Part shown: positions 8,267 to 16,185 of the stretch, piece by piece | Numbering within the stretch: position 1 is the first letter of the stretch | Layout of the letters: each line of letters begins with the position of its first letter | From: Azospirillum sp. | GTDB lineage: Bacteria > Pseudomonadota > Alphaproteobacteria > CACIAM-22H2 | Assembly (NCBI GenBank): GCA_020249045.1 | Contig: JADCGK010000247.1 | Location: forward strand, 1 to 38,084 | Length of the DNA: 38,084 nt | Reading direction: 5' to 3' | Program-made: the position numbers and the translations under genes | The notes under the pieces: generated by a model | Databases searched by the model: none | Told to the model about the DNA's origin: nothing | What the model saw: only the letters and a program-made list of their open reading frames with translations

Positions 8267-8282
8267 CTCAAAAATTTTTGAG
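8267..8282. repeat. 16-bp perfect palindrome
   Basis: CTCAAAAATTTTTGAG is a perfect palindrome with A5T5 at its centre, 15 bases beyond the stop of the minus-strand methyltransferase-like gene. As RNA it would give only a weak, tight hairpin. As DNA it is a bent A-tract site that could bind a dimeric protein. Its role is unknown. Confidence 0.5.
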
Positions 8283-8297
8283 TCGCTCGGTAGGGTA

Positions 8298-9329
8298 TTA
8301 TACGCCGTTTTTATGTGCTTCGAAGATGCCCCATCCAGGGGCTGTGTCGCGCGTGCCCAAGCGCGAAATGAACAACGGCGAACCGTATATTTCCCAAACC
8401 TTTTTGCACGCCTCGAACGACATCGACCCGTCCCCGCCCCAGACCATGAAGTGCGCGCCGCGCGGCAGATGGCGCAAGGCGGCATCCACGCGCTTGACCC
8501 AGAAATCCAGATGGGTTTCCCGGCTGCGCGACAGCGGCAGCCAGCGATTGGCCATCAACGAGTGCACGAGCTGGTCGTCGATCGTGTACTCGTCGAGGCC
8601 GCGGGTGGGCGGGTTGACGGCGACGAAACAGGGCACGCGCGGGCGCAAGGTCTTCGCCAGATCCTTCATGTCGCCCAGATGCAGGGCGAAGCGGCGCGGG
8701 CCCAGCGCGTCGATCGCGGCATTCAGATCGCGCACCAGGGCGCGCAGGATCTTGCGCGGGTTGGCCGCGCGCGCGAGGTACGGCCTCCAATCCACGTCGC
8801 GGATCGTGCGCAGCTGCGCGGGATCGTGGGTGTAGAGGATCTCGAACCCATCGACCATCGACGGCGCGAAGCCCAACGCCCAGCGCACGGCGAGGTATCG
8901 CAAGCCCGCCCGCTCGGCGGCGGGGGCGTCGGCATGATAAAGGCGATCGAAAACATCGCAGACCGGCGCCGTCAGATAGTCGCAGGCGAAATGGAAGGTC
9001 GGCACGTGCGGGCGAAGGCGCGGTCGCTTCGCGGTCAGCAGTGCCTCGACGCGCGCGGGATCGATTTTGCGGCCGCCGAACAGGAAGGCGGCGGCGAGAT
9101 GCGAGCGCGGTGCGGCGTCGTTGACGGTTACGCGGGCGGCGCCGGCGGCGGCGAACGCCATCGGCATCAGGCACGAGCCCGACGTGTAGTCGAACATTTC
9201 GATTTCGTCCCAGCGCGCGCGCGGCACGATCCGCGCGTAGGCGTCGAGGATCGCGGGCACGTAGGGCGCGATGGTTCCGTCGAGCGGCAGCATCGCCTTT
9301 TCGAGAGCGGTGTAGGGAATGGGCTTCAT
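8298..9329 (-). CDS. SAM-dependent methyltransferase-like protein (distant DNA adenine methylase resemblance)
   Basis: 343 residues starting MKPIPYTALEKAML. A glycine/alanine-rich segment FDYTSGSCLMPMAFAAAG (about residues 47-64) followed by VTVNDAAPRSHLAA resembles the SAM-binding motif and the ND-containing segment of D12-class adenine methylases. Much later VAVNPPTRGLDEYT occupies the place of the (D/N)PPY catalytic motif, but the aromatic residue is replaced by Thr. The C-terminal part has HFMVWGGDGSM. Assignment to the SAM-methyltransferase fold is plausible; activity on DNA is uncertain because of NPPT. Its ATG overlaps the rhomboid stop (ATGA, 9326-9329), so the two are translationally coupled. 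No restriction partner is nearby. Confidence 0.6.
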   Translation of the reverse strand: MKPIPYTALEKAMLPLDGTIAPYVPAILDAYARIVPRARWDEIEMFDYTSGSCLMPMAFAAAGAARVTVNDAAPRSHLAAAFLFGGRKIDPARVEALLTAKRPRLRPHVPTFHFACDYLTAPVCDVFDRLYHADAPAAERAGLRYLAVRWALGFAPSMVDGFEILYTHDPAQLRTIRDVDWRPYLARAANPRKILRALVRDLNAAIDALGPRRFALHLGDMKDLAKTLRPRVPCFVAVNPPTRGLDEYTIDDQLVHSLMANRWLPLSRSRETHLDFWVKRVDAALRHLPRGAHFMVWGGDGSMSFEACKKVWEIYGSPLFISRLGTRDTAPGWGIFEAHKNGV

Positions 9330-9946
9330 GACGATCGCCTGACGAAAACCTGGAAGAGCACGAGCCCCGCGACGAACCCGCCGATATGCGCGACCCACGC
9401 AACGCGCGCGCCGCCGGCCGAGTCGAGCCCGATCAAATCGGGCAGCGTGAACGCGAGGATCCACAATGCGGCGAGATAGACGAGCGGTTGGCCGCCCATA
9501 TGGCCGCGTTCGCGCAGCACCAGCAGCGCCCCCGCCATCAAGCCCGAGATCGCCCCCGACGCGCCGATGACCGGATCGACCGAGTCCGGATAGACCGCGT
9601 AATGCGCGCCCGCCGCCACGAGCCCGCACAGGAAAAACAGCGACAGCGTCGTGGCGCCGCCCACGCGCCGTTCGACGCCCGATCCGAACGCCGCCAACGT
9701 CACGAGATTGACGGCCAGATGCATCCAATCGCCGTGCAGGAACAGGTACGAGAACGGGGCGACGAAAGCGGGCCAGCCGAATCCCGCGCCCCCCGAGTAG
9801 CGCGCGGGCACGAAGCCGAACGCGTCGTAGACGAGCCACAACGCGTCCGACATCAGCAGCCGCAGCAGCGCGTACGCGCCGAACGTTAGCGCGATGAGGC
9901 CGAGCGTGACCGGCGGCACGTTGATCGCGGGTTGGGAAGCGCGCAT
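9326..9946 (-). CDS. Rhomboid family intramembrane serine protease
   Basis: 206-residue polytopic membrane protease. The catalytic motif GASGAISG places the nucleophile at about Ser130 and the partner at about His187 (AHIGGFVAG). The conserved HxxxN of helix 2 is at His76/Asn80 (WMHLAVN). About six hydrophobic segments are visible. The substrate is unknown; rhomboids cleave membrane protein helices. The start ATG at 9946 has the promoter-like pair TTGTCT/TATAAG upstream. A longer reading across 9326-12622 in the same frame is an antisense shadow of kup. It is followed by the methyltransferase-like gene with a 4-base overlap. Confidence 0.92.
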   Translation of the reverse strand: MRASQPAINVPPVTLGLIALTFGAYALLRLLMSDALWLVYDAFGFVPARYSGGAGFGWPAFVAPFSYLFLHGDWMHLAVNLVTLAAFGSGVERRVGGATTLSLFFLCGLVAAGAHYAVYPDSVDPVIGASGAISGLMAGALLVLRERGHMGGQPLVYLAALWILAFTLPDLIGLDSAGGARVAWVAHIGGFVAGLVLFQVFVRRSS

Positions 9947-9973
9947 GGCCAAGCCTCGGTGGACGGTCGGGAC

Positions 9974-10001
9974 CTTATATAAGGAGTCGCGCGCGAGACA
10001 A
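9974..10001 (-). promoter_or_regulatory. Candidate promoter for the rhomboid gene, within a palindrome
   Basis: On the minus strand TTGTCT (10001-9996) and TATAAG (9979-9974) are spaced 16 bases apart, about 28 bases before the rhomboid ATG. The -10 box lies within the perfect palindrome CCTTATATAAGG (9973-9984), so the same bases offer a TATAAG box to the divergent kup gene (9978-9983), although no good -35 is seen on that side. Confidence 0.45.
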
Positions 10002-10084
10002 TGTGCCGCTGGTTTTGGTCGGCCGCTTGGGGCAGACTCAGCGAAGGATCCGGTGCCGCGTTGGGTCGCCGGTCGATGGGGAAC

Positions 10085-11989
10085 ATGACGGGATCGGGGC
10101 ATCATCACGCGTCGGAGCGGTCCGGCGGCGACAATCGTATGGCCGCACTGATGCTCGGCGCGATCGGCGTGGTTTTCGGCGACATCGGCACCTCGCCGCT
10201 TTACACGATGCGCGAGGCGTTCACCGGCCCCCATCCGATGGACCCGACGCTGCCGCATGTTCTGGGCGTGCTTTCGCTGATCGTCTGGAGCCAGGTGATC
10301 GTCGTGACGTTGAAGTACGTCACGTACATTCTGCGCGCGGACAATCGCGGCGAAGGCGGCATGTTCGCGTTGATGGCGCTGGCCATGCGCAAGGCGCCGG
10401 GCGGTGTGCATCGCGGCGTGCCGATCCTGGCCGCCGGACTGTTCGGGGCGGCGCTGTTCTTCGGCGACGCCATCATCACGCCGGCGATCTCGGTGCTGTC
10501 GGCGGTCGAGGGCCTGAAGGTCGCCACGCCCGATTTCGCGCCTTACGTCGTGCCGATCGCGTGCGTCGTGCTCGTGATGCTGTTCTTCTTCCAGCGCAAG
10601 GGCACGGCCAAGGTGGGCGCTTTCTTCAGCCCGATCACCTGCGTGTGGTTCGCGGTGCTGGGCGGATTGGGCGTGTTCTCCATCGCGCAGACGCCCGCCG
10701 TGCTGCACGCGATCAATCCCTATTGGGGCCTGCACTTCCTCTACACCGACGGCCTGCGCGGATTTCTCGTGATGGGGGCTGTGTTCCTCGCGTTGACGGG
10801 GGCCGAGGCGCTTTACGCCGATATCGGGCATTTCGGCAAAAAGCCGATCCGGCTCGCCTGGATCGGGTTCGTGCAGCCCTGTTTGGTGCTGAACTATTTC
10901 GGCCAAGGCGCGCTGTTGATCCGCGAGCCCGAAGCGGCGGCGAATCCCTTCTATCTGATGGTGCCCGAGGCGTTGCTCTACCCCACGATCGCGCTGGCCA
11001 CGGCAGCGACGGTCATCGCCTCCCAAGCGGTCATAACGGGGGCGTTCAGCCTCGCAAGACAGGCCGTGCAGCTCGGCTATCTGCCGCGGATGGAGGTGCG
11101 CCACACCTCGGAGACCGAGATCGGGCAGATCTACATCCCGCGCGTCAATTGGCTGCTGTGCGTGTGCGTGCTCGCGCTCGTGGTGGGTTTCCAGAGTTCG
11201 AGCGATCTTGCCGCCGCGTACGGCGTTTCGGTGTCGGGCGAAATGTGCGTGGCCACATTGATCGCCTACGTCGTGGCGCGTCACGTCTGGAACTGGCCGC
11301 GCTGGCTCGCCTTGTCGGTCACGATCGCGTTGCTGACCGTGGATCTCACGTTCTTTCTCGCCAACGCGGTGAAGATCGCCGACGGCGGCTGGTTGCCGCT
11401 GGTGGTGGGCGGGGTGCTTTACGCGGTGTTCACGACCTGGAAACTCGGCCGGCGCATCCTTGCCGAGCGTTTGCACGAAGGGACTGTGCCGCTCGATCCT
11501 TTCATCGCGCGCATCAAGGACGGCAATCCGCCGCGTGTGGCCGGCACGGCCGTGTTCCTGACCGGGGCGACCGACGGCGTGCCCTATGCGCTGCTGCACA
11601 ACATGAAGCACAACAAGGTGCTGCATGAACGCGTGGTGCTGCTGACGGTCGTGACCGAGCAGATTCCGGTGGTGGGCGACAAGGACCGGATCGAAGTGAC
11701 CGCGCTGGACAAGAATTTCTGGCGTGTCGTGCTGCATTACGGGTTCATCGAAGGGCCGAACATCCCGCGCGCCTTGCGTCTGGCGCAGCCCTACGGCCTC
11801 AAATTCGATCTGATGGAAACCTCGTTCTTCCTGGGCCGCGAAAACCTGGTGCCGCGCGCCCGGCCGCTGATGCCGCGCTGGCGCGAGAAGCTGTTCATCG
11901 CATTGTCCAAGAACGCCTATGCCGCGACGCACTTCTTCCGCATCCCGTCCAACCGCGTGGTCGAACTCGGCACCCAGGTGGAGATCTAG
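10085..11989 (+). CDS. kup: Kup low-affinity potassium transporter
   Basis: 634-residue inner-membrane K+ uptake protein (KUP/HAK/KT family, proton-coupled). The signature VVFGDIGTSPLYTMRE is near residue 30 and ADNRGEGGMFALM follows. About twelve membrane segments fill the first 450 or so residues, and a cytosolic C-terminal domain starts near the LHEGTVPLDPF region. The start chosen is the ATG at 10085 (MTGSGHHH), preceded by ggggaac; an ATG at 10076 is also possible and a reading from 10001 is unlikely. A His-rich patch (HHH) sits near the N-terminus. It is divergent from the rhomboid gene, and the acyltransferase follows after 3 bases. Confidence 0.95.
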   Translation: MTGSGHHHASERSGGDNRMAALMLGAIGVVFGDIGTSPLYTMREAFTGPHPMDPTLPHVLGVLSLIVWSQVIVVTLKYVTYILRADNRGEGGMFALMALAMRKAPGGVHRGVPILAAGLFGAALFFGDAIITPAISVLSAVEGLKVATPDFAPYVVPIACVVLVMLFFFQRKGTAKVGAFFSPITCVWFAVLGGLGVFSIAQTPAVLHAINPYWGLHFLYTDGLRGFLVMGAVFLALTGAEALYADIGHFGKKPIRLAWIGFVQPCLVLNYFGQGALLIREPEAAANPFYLMVPEALLYPTIALATAATVIASQAVITGAFSLARQAVQLGYLPRMEVRHTSETEIGQIYIPRVNWLLCVCVLALVVGFQSSSDLAAAYGVSVSGEMCVATLIAYVVARHVWNWPRWLALSVTIALLTVDLTFFLANAVKIADGGWLPLVVGGVLYAVFTTWKLGRRILAERLHEGTVPLDPFIARIKDGNPPRVAGTAVFLTGATDGVPYALLHNMKHNKVLHERVVLLTVVTEQIPVVGDKDRIEVTALDKNFWRVVLHYGFIEGPNIPRALRLAQPYGLKFDLMETSFFLGRENLVPRARPLMPRWREKLFIALSKNAYAATHFFRIPSNRVVELGTQVEI

Positions 11990-11992
11990 CGG

Positions 11993-12640
11993 ATGATCGG
12001 CCCCGATCCCGGACAATTGTTCCCGTTCGGCAAGGATGCGCGGCACACCGCGTTCCTCAAGCCGTTGTTGGCGCGATTTCCCACGCCGAACGTCGAGGTC
12101 GGCGACTACACCTACTATTCGGATTTCGAGGATCCGACGCGCTTCTTCGACCGCAATGTCCGCTACAATTTCGGTTTCTCCGGCGCCAAGCTGACCGTCG
12201 GTAAGTTTTGCGCGATCGCCCATGGCGCGACGTTCGTGATGGCCGACGCCAACCACCCGAGCGTGGGCCCGTCGACCTATCCGTTTCCCGTCTTCGGCCA
12301 TGGCTGGGACGACGCCATGAAGGTGCCCGACATGCCGCCCTCCAAACGGCGCGACATCGTGGTCGGGCACGACGTCTGGATCGGGTACGAGGCGATGATC
12401 CTGCCCGGCGTGACGATCGGGACGGGGGCGATCATCGGCGCGCGCGCGGTCGTCGCCCGCGACGTGCCGCCTTACGCGACCGTCGTGGGCAATCCCGCGC
12501 GGATCGCCAAACGGCGTTTCGACGAGGCAACGATCGAAAAGCTGCTGGCCCTCGCGTGGTGGGATTGGCCGGCCGAACGCATCGGCAAGGCGGTACCGGC
12601 CCTGCTGGCCGGCCGACCGCAAGACCTGCTGGCGCTTTGA
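11993..12640 (+). CDS. Vat/CatB-type acetyltransferase (hexapeptide-repeat)
   Basis: 215 residues of left-handed beta-helix type. The ADANHP segment (catalytic His about residue 88) and the later [17 protein letters not shown] and [19 protein letters not shown] repeats match the xenobiotic acyltransferase (XAT) class, which includes streptogramin and chloramphenicol acetyltransferases. [13 protein letters not shown] is the usual end of the helix. Chromosomal XATs like this often have unknown natural acceptors, so resistance should not be assumed. It starts 3 bases after the kup stop and is probably co-transcribed. Confidence 0.88.
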   Translation: MIGPDPGQLFPFGKDARHTAFLKPLLARFPTPNVEVGDYTYYSDFEDPTRFFDRNVRYNFGFSGAKLTVGKFCAIAHGATFVMADANHPSVGPSTYPFPVFGHGWDDAMKVPDMPPSKRRDIVVGHDVWIGYEAMILPGVTIGTGAIIGARAVVARDVPPYATVVGNPARIAKRRFDEATIEKLLALAWWDWPAERIGKAVPALLAGRPQDLLAL

Positions 12641-12689
12641 ACGGCGGGTGGATTAGGCTCCGGCAAACGCATTCACGGGGAGTCGGCCG

Positions 12690-12875
12690 ATGTCGGGTTT
12701 GCAGTCTTGGATTTTGGGCGTTATCGCGGGCGTCGTGGGGCTTGTGGCGCTGACCTTCGCGGCCAAGGCGCATACGCACGAGATGTACATGATCGGCTTG
12801 GTCGTCTTCGTGCTGATCTTGTTGTTCGAGTTTTGGCTGATCAAGCGCTGGTTCGATGCCAAAGACGCCCACTGA
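12690..12875 (+). CDS. Small membrane protein, unknown
   Basis: 61 residues starting MSGLQSWILGVIAG, with the strong ribosome-binding site GGGGAG 7 bases upstream. There are two hydrophobic segments (about residues 5-25 and 32-51) separated by KAHTHEMYM, then a basic end (IKRWFDAKDAH). It resembles no family I can name. Codon use and the ribosome site support a real gene. Confidence 0.65.
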   Translation: MSGLQSWILGVIAGVVGLVALTFAAKAHTHEMYMIGLVVFVLILLFEFWLIKRWFDAKDAH

Positions 12876-13099
12876 AGCGTGTGGACCACGGTCCGCCTGA
12901 ATTTCGATCAAATCGAGTCTCTGATCTGAAATCGCGCAGCATGATTGTTGGGCGGTAACGAATCGTGCGTTGATTCTAAACGAAGATTCCGTGCATTGGT
13001 TAATATCTTGGATTTTCGGGAAAAACGACTCCCCAGCACGCGGAGCTTGTGTTATCCGAACCGTGAAATAAAGCGCAACAAACGCTGGGAACGGACGGA
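12876..13099. other. Intergenic region, AT-richer than its surroundings
   Basis: 224 bases with no convincing reading frame. It is noticeably richer in A and T than the neighbouring genes, notably around 12990-13030 (tggttaatatcttgg). It probably holds the promoter of the hydrolase gene at 13100, but I cannot pick a clear -35/-10 pair. The ribosome site acggacgga lies just before 13100. Confidence 0.4.
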
Positions 13100-14197
13100 A
13101 TGATCGAGTTGATCGTCGCGTTGGCGGTGGCCTCGCAAGTGGCCAGCGAAACCGGGCTGGTGCCCAAGGCACCGGTCGCGGTGGTCGCTGCGCGCGAAGC
13201 CGTGCCCGCCCGCGATCCGGAAGCGGCCCTGCCGAACCTGTCGCTCGATCCGGCCTATTTGCTCGACCCCTCGCTGCCGGTGACGTTCGTCGCGCCGGAA
13301 GCCCCCGCCGCGCGGCCCTCGCCGGTCGTCGTGGGCCGGGCGATGCCGATCACGGGGCCTGAATCCGACGACGCGTTCCAGAAAGCCACGCTCGGCGATT
13401 TCCGCGCCGAAGGCCGTCAAGAAGCGCCCGAATGGGCGCCCGCCGGCCGTTCGCCCGAAAGCTTCGGCGAAGGGGCCGACCTGCGCGGGTTGTCGGTCGT
13501 CGTGCGGCGGACGGAAACCCGCTTCCGCGCCGGCAACCGCCAAGTGCGGTTGGAGGTTTTCCGCCCCGATATGGAAGGTCCGCGCCCGGGCGTGCTGTTG
13601 CTGCACGGGGCTTCGGGCATGGGCGACGGCACGTTCTATCGCGGCGCCGCCGAAATGTTCGCAAGCCAGGGATACGTGGTTTACCTGCCGCATTATCTGG
13701 GCGAGCGGAACCGCAACCGCCGCGGCGGCCGGGCGCTGATCTCGGAATTCGAGCAGCAGCACGACATCGTGCGCGGCGCGCTCGACCAGCTGGTCCGCGA
13801 CCGCTCGGTCGATCAGCAGCGTTTGGGCGTGTTCGGCTTCTCGCTCGGCGGGTTCCAGGCGATGGGCCTGTCCAGCCGCGACGCGCGCATCGGCGCGGTC
13901 GTGAACATGGGCGGCGGCGTGCCGGGCAACGTTGCGCCGCACACCACGCGTCTGGCGCCGACCCTGATCGTCCACGGCGCGCAAGACCGCACCGTGCCGG
14001 TCGCGCGCGCGCATCTGACGCGCGATCTTCTGCGCCGTTTGGCCGTGCCGCACGAATTGGCGCTGTTCCGGGATCAGGGCCATTTCTTCCGCGGCGCCGC
14101 GAGCCGCGAATCCATCGCCCGGTCGGTGGCGTTTTTCGACCGCCATCTGCGCGCGCCCGAACCGCTGGCGACGGGCGATTTGCTCGCGGGCATGTAA
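13100..14197 (+). CDS. Exported dienelactone-hydrolase-like alpha/beta hydrolase
   Basis: 365 residues. The first 20 or so form a short hydrophobic start (MIELIVALAVASQVA) that may be an export signal or anchor. An Ala/Pro-rich linker runs to about residue 125. The hydrolase domain follows: oxyanion region LLLHGASGMGDG (about 167-178), nucleophile Ser248 in GFSLGG, Asp296 in HGAQDRTVP and His328 in DQGHFF, the full triad of the dienelactone hydrolase/prolyl-peptidase type. The substrate is unknown. The next gene, a cell-wall L,D-transpeptidase, begins 95 bases later on the same strand, which hints at envelope-related work. Confidence 0.85.
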   Translation: MIELIVALAVASQVASETGLVPKAPVAVVAAREAVPARDPEAALPNLSLDPAYLLDPSLPVTFVAPEAPAARPSPVVVGRAMPITGPESDDAFQKATLGDFRAEGRQEAPEWAPAGRSPESFGEGADLRGLSVVVRRTETRFRAGNRQVRLEVFRPDMEGPRPGVLLLHGASGMGDGTFYRGAAEMFASQGYVVYLPHYLGERNRNRRGGRALISEFEQQHDIVRGALDQLVRDRSVDQQRLGVFGFSLGGFQAMGLSSRDARIGAVVNMGGGVPGNVAPHTTRLAPTLIVHGAQDRTVPVARAHLTRDLLRRLAVPHELALFRDQGHFFRGAASRESIARSVAFFDRHLRAPEPLATGDLLAGM

Positions 14198-14292
14198 GGC
14201 CGCAACAAACCGACATAAACAGTTGCGCGCGCGCAACACGCCGCCGCGAACGCCAAAGCGGTGCGCGACGTCGTGGTAATGTCGATTCCACG

Positions 14293-15945
14293 ATGTTCGG
14301 ACCGGTCCTCGGGATACTGATTGCGTTGGGTGCGTCGCCGGCGGCGGCGGCGCTGCCGGGCGAACTTCGCCCTTACTTGCGCGAAGGCGTGACGGCCGCG
14401 CGCGCCGCGGCCGAACCGCAGGGCGACGCCTTGCGCACACTTTACGAAAGCCGGGATTTCGCGCCGCTGTGGTTCGGCGTCGAGGGCCCGAACGCGCGCG
14501 CCGCCCGCGTGATGGATATTCTGCGCGCGGCGCCCGAACTGGGCTTGATCCCGGCCGACTACAAACTCGCCGATCTCGAACGCTTGCGCCGGGCCGCGGA
14601 CGTGCGCGGGCTCGCGGAATACGAACTTGCGTTGAGCCGCGCCGCCGCGCGGCTGGCCGCGGACCTCGCCGGGGGGCGGGTGGCCTCGGTGGCGCTGCCC
14701 GCCGACGTGCGCATCGCGCCGCGCGCGATCGATATCGCGGCCGTGATGCGCGAACTTGCGCGTGCCGACGATCCGGCCCGCGTGTTCGACGCGCTGGCCC
14801 CGCAGGATCCGGCCTATGCGGCCTTGCTCGGCGCGCTGGCCGAGTTGCGCGCGATCAAGGCACGCGGCGGCTGGCGCAACATCGATCCGCGCGGCGGCAC
14901 GCTGGAACCCGATGCGATCGACCCGCGCGTACCGGCTTTGCGCCGCCGCCTGGCCGCGACCGACGGCGCCGCCGCCGAGCCCCCCGATCCGGCCAACCCC
15001 GGGCATTACGACCCCGGCTTGGTCGAGGCGACGAAGCGGTTCCAGCGCCGGCATGGTTTGTCGGTGGACGGGCGCGTGGGGCCGCGCAGCTTCGCGGCGC
15101 TCAATCGCACGGTCGATCAGCGCATCGCGCAGGTCGCGGTCAATCTCGACCGTTTGCGCGCCCAAGCGCCCCGCCAGGGCACCTATATCGAAGTGAACGT
15201 CCCGGCCTTCGAATTGCGTGCGGTCGAAAACGGCGAGGTCAAGCTCGAGATGGCCGCCATCGTCGGCCGCGCGCAACGCGCCACGCCGATCTTTTCGACC
15301 CGCGTGACCGAGATCATCTTCAATCCGCCCTGGACCGTGCCGTCGAAACTTGTGCGCGAGGACATGCTGCCGCGCTTGCGTGCGAACCCCCAGGCGCTGA
15401 TCGATCAGGGGTTCCGCGTCTACCGGGGATGGGGCGAGGAGCGGGTCGAGGTCGATCCGCGCACCGTCGATTGGCGCAAAATCAGCCCGCGCGCGATGCC
15501 CTACACCATGCGCCAGGACCCCGGACCGAAGAACGCGCTGGGCGAAGTGCGTTTCACGATGCCCAACACCTACGACGTGTTCCTGCACGATACGCCCGAC
15601 CGGCATTATTTCCGGCGCGCGGAGCGGGCGTTGTCGTCGGGTTGCGTGCGCGTCGAACGGCCGATGGACTTGGTCGAATGGGTGCTGCGCAACACGCCGG
15701 GTTGGGATCGGGAGGCGATCGACGCCGCCGACGCCGAGCCGCGCACGCGCCACGTGCCGGTGCGCGGGGCCGTGCCGGTGCATCTGGTCTACCGGACCGC
15801 CTTCGTCGAGGACGGCGTGCTGCAATTGCGCGACGACGTGTATGGGATCGACGCGCTGTTCCTCGCCGGGATCGAAAAGCGCCCGGTCGCGTCCCTGGCA
15901 TTGCCGAGCGAAGGCGCACCCGCGCCGGTCACGCTTTCGCCCTGA
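14293..15945 (+). CDS. L,D-transpeptidase of the YcbB type
   Basis: 550-residue periplasmic peptidoglycan cross-linking enzyme. A signal peptide of about 20 residues ends in SPAAAA. A long N-terminal scaffold domain follows, then a peptidoglycan-binding motif (KRFQRRHGLSVDGRVGP, about 248-264). The YkuD catalytic domain is at about 298-470 with His432 (FLHDTP) and the nucleophile Cys451 in ALSSGCVRVE. Domain order and length match the large YcbB/LdtD group, which makes 3-3 cross-links and resists most beta-lactams except carbapenems. The MepK-like endopeptidase gene lies 240 bases downstream. The ATG at 14293 gives the signal peptide directly. Confidence 0.93.
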   Translation: MFGPVLGILIALGASPAAAALPGELRPYLREGVTAARAAAEPQGDALRTLYESRDFAPLWFGVEGPNARAARVMDILRAAPELGLIPADYKLADLERLRRAADVRGLAEYELALSRAAARLAADLAGGRVASVALPADVRIAPRAIDIAAVMRELARADDPARVFDALAPQDPAYAALLGALAELRAIKARGGWRNIDPRGGTLEPDAIDPRVPALRRRLAATDGAAAEPPDPANPGHYDPGLVEATKRFQRRHGLSVDGRVGPRSFAALNRTVDQRIAQVAVNLDRLRAQAPRQGTYIEVNVPAFELRAVENGEVKLEMAAIVGRAQRATPIFSTRVTEIIFNPPWTVPSKLVREDMLPRLRANPQALIDQGFRVYRGWGEERVEVDPRTVDWRKISPRAMPYTMRQDPGPKNALGEVRFTMPNTYDVFLHDTPDRHYFRRAERALSSGCVRVERPMDLVEWVLRNTPGWDREAIDAADAEPRTRHVPVRGAVPVHLVYRTAFVEDGVLQLRDDVYGIDALFLAGIEKRPVASLALPSEGAPAPVTLSP

Positions 15946-16185
15946 GGGGCAGTGCCGCCACGTGCGGCTTGACGCCGAAGCGGGGCGTTGCGCACCGCGC
16001 CGCACCGCTCTTTACCGCGATTTTGACCATCGTCAGCCTCGGAGTCCGCAAAGGGCAGGGGTTAAGCTTTTGTTTCGGATTGTTTCTTCGTGCTTGCCTG
16101 AAGCATGCCCGATGTGCACTCTGCGCATAACTCGCCGGGGCGAGCCATGCGCTTGGCTCTTTTGTGATCGCCCCTCCCGCAACCG
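15946..16185. other. Intergenic region before the MepK-like gene
   Basis: 240 bases with no credible gene. A T-rich patch at about 16059-16090 (aagcttttgtttcggattgt) could hold a promoter for the endopeptidase gene. No clear terminator hairpin is seen after the transpeptidase stop. Confidence 0.35.

Noticed and set aside
8103-8282. CRISPR array
   Set aside because: The repeated unit is a structural pattern (stem, G-run loop), not a repeated sequence; stems differ and there are no spacers of constant length nor cas genes.
9947-12622. Long minus-strand frame upstream of the rhomboid gene, opposite kup
   Set aside because: Its composition (runs of His, Arg, Gln, Asp) is that of an antisense shadow of a GC-rich gene. 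The kup and acyltransferase genes on the other strand are unmistakable.
11993-12640. Antibiotic resistance gene (streptogramin or chloramphenicol acetyltransferase)
   Set aside because: Only the fold class can be assigned. Chromosomal relatives mostly have unknown acceptors, and there are no mobile elements around it.
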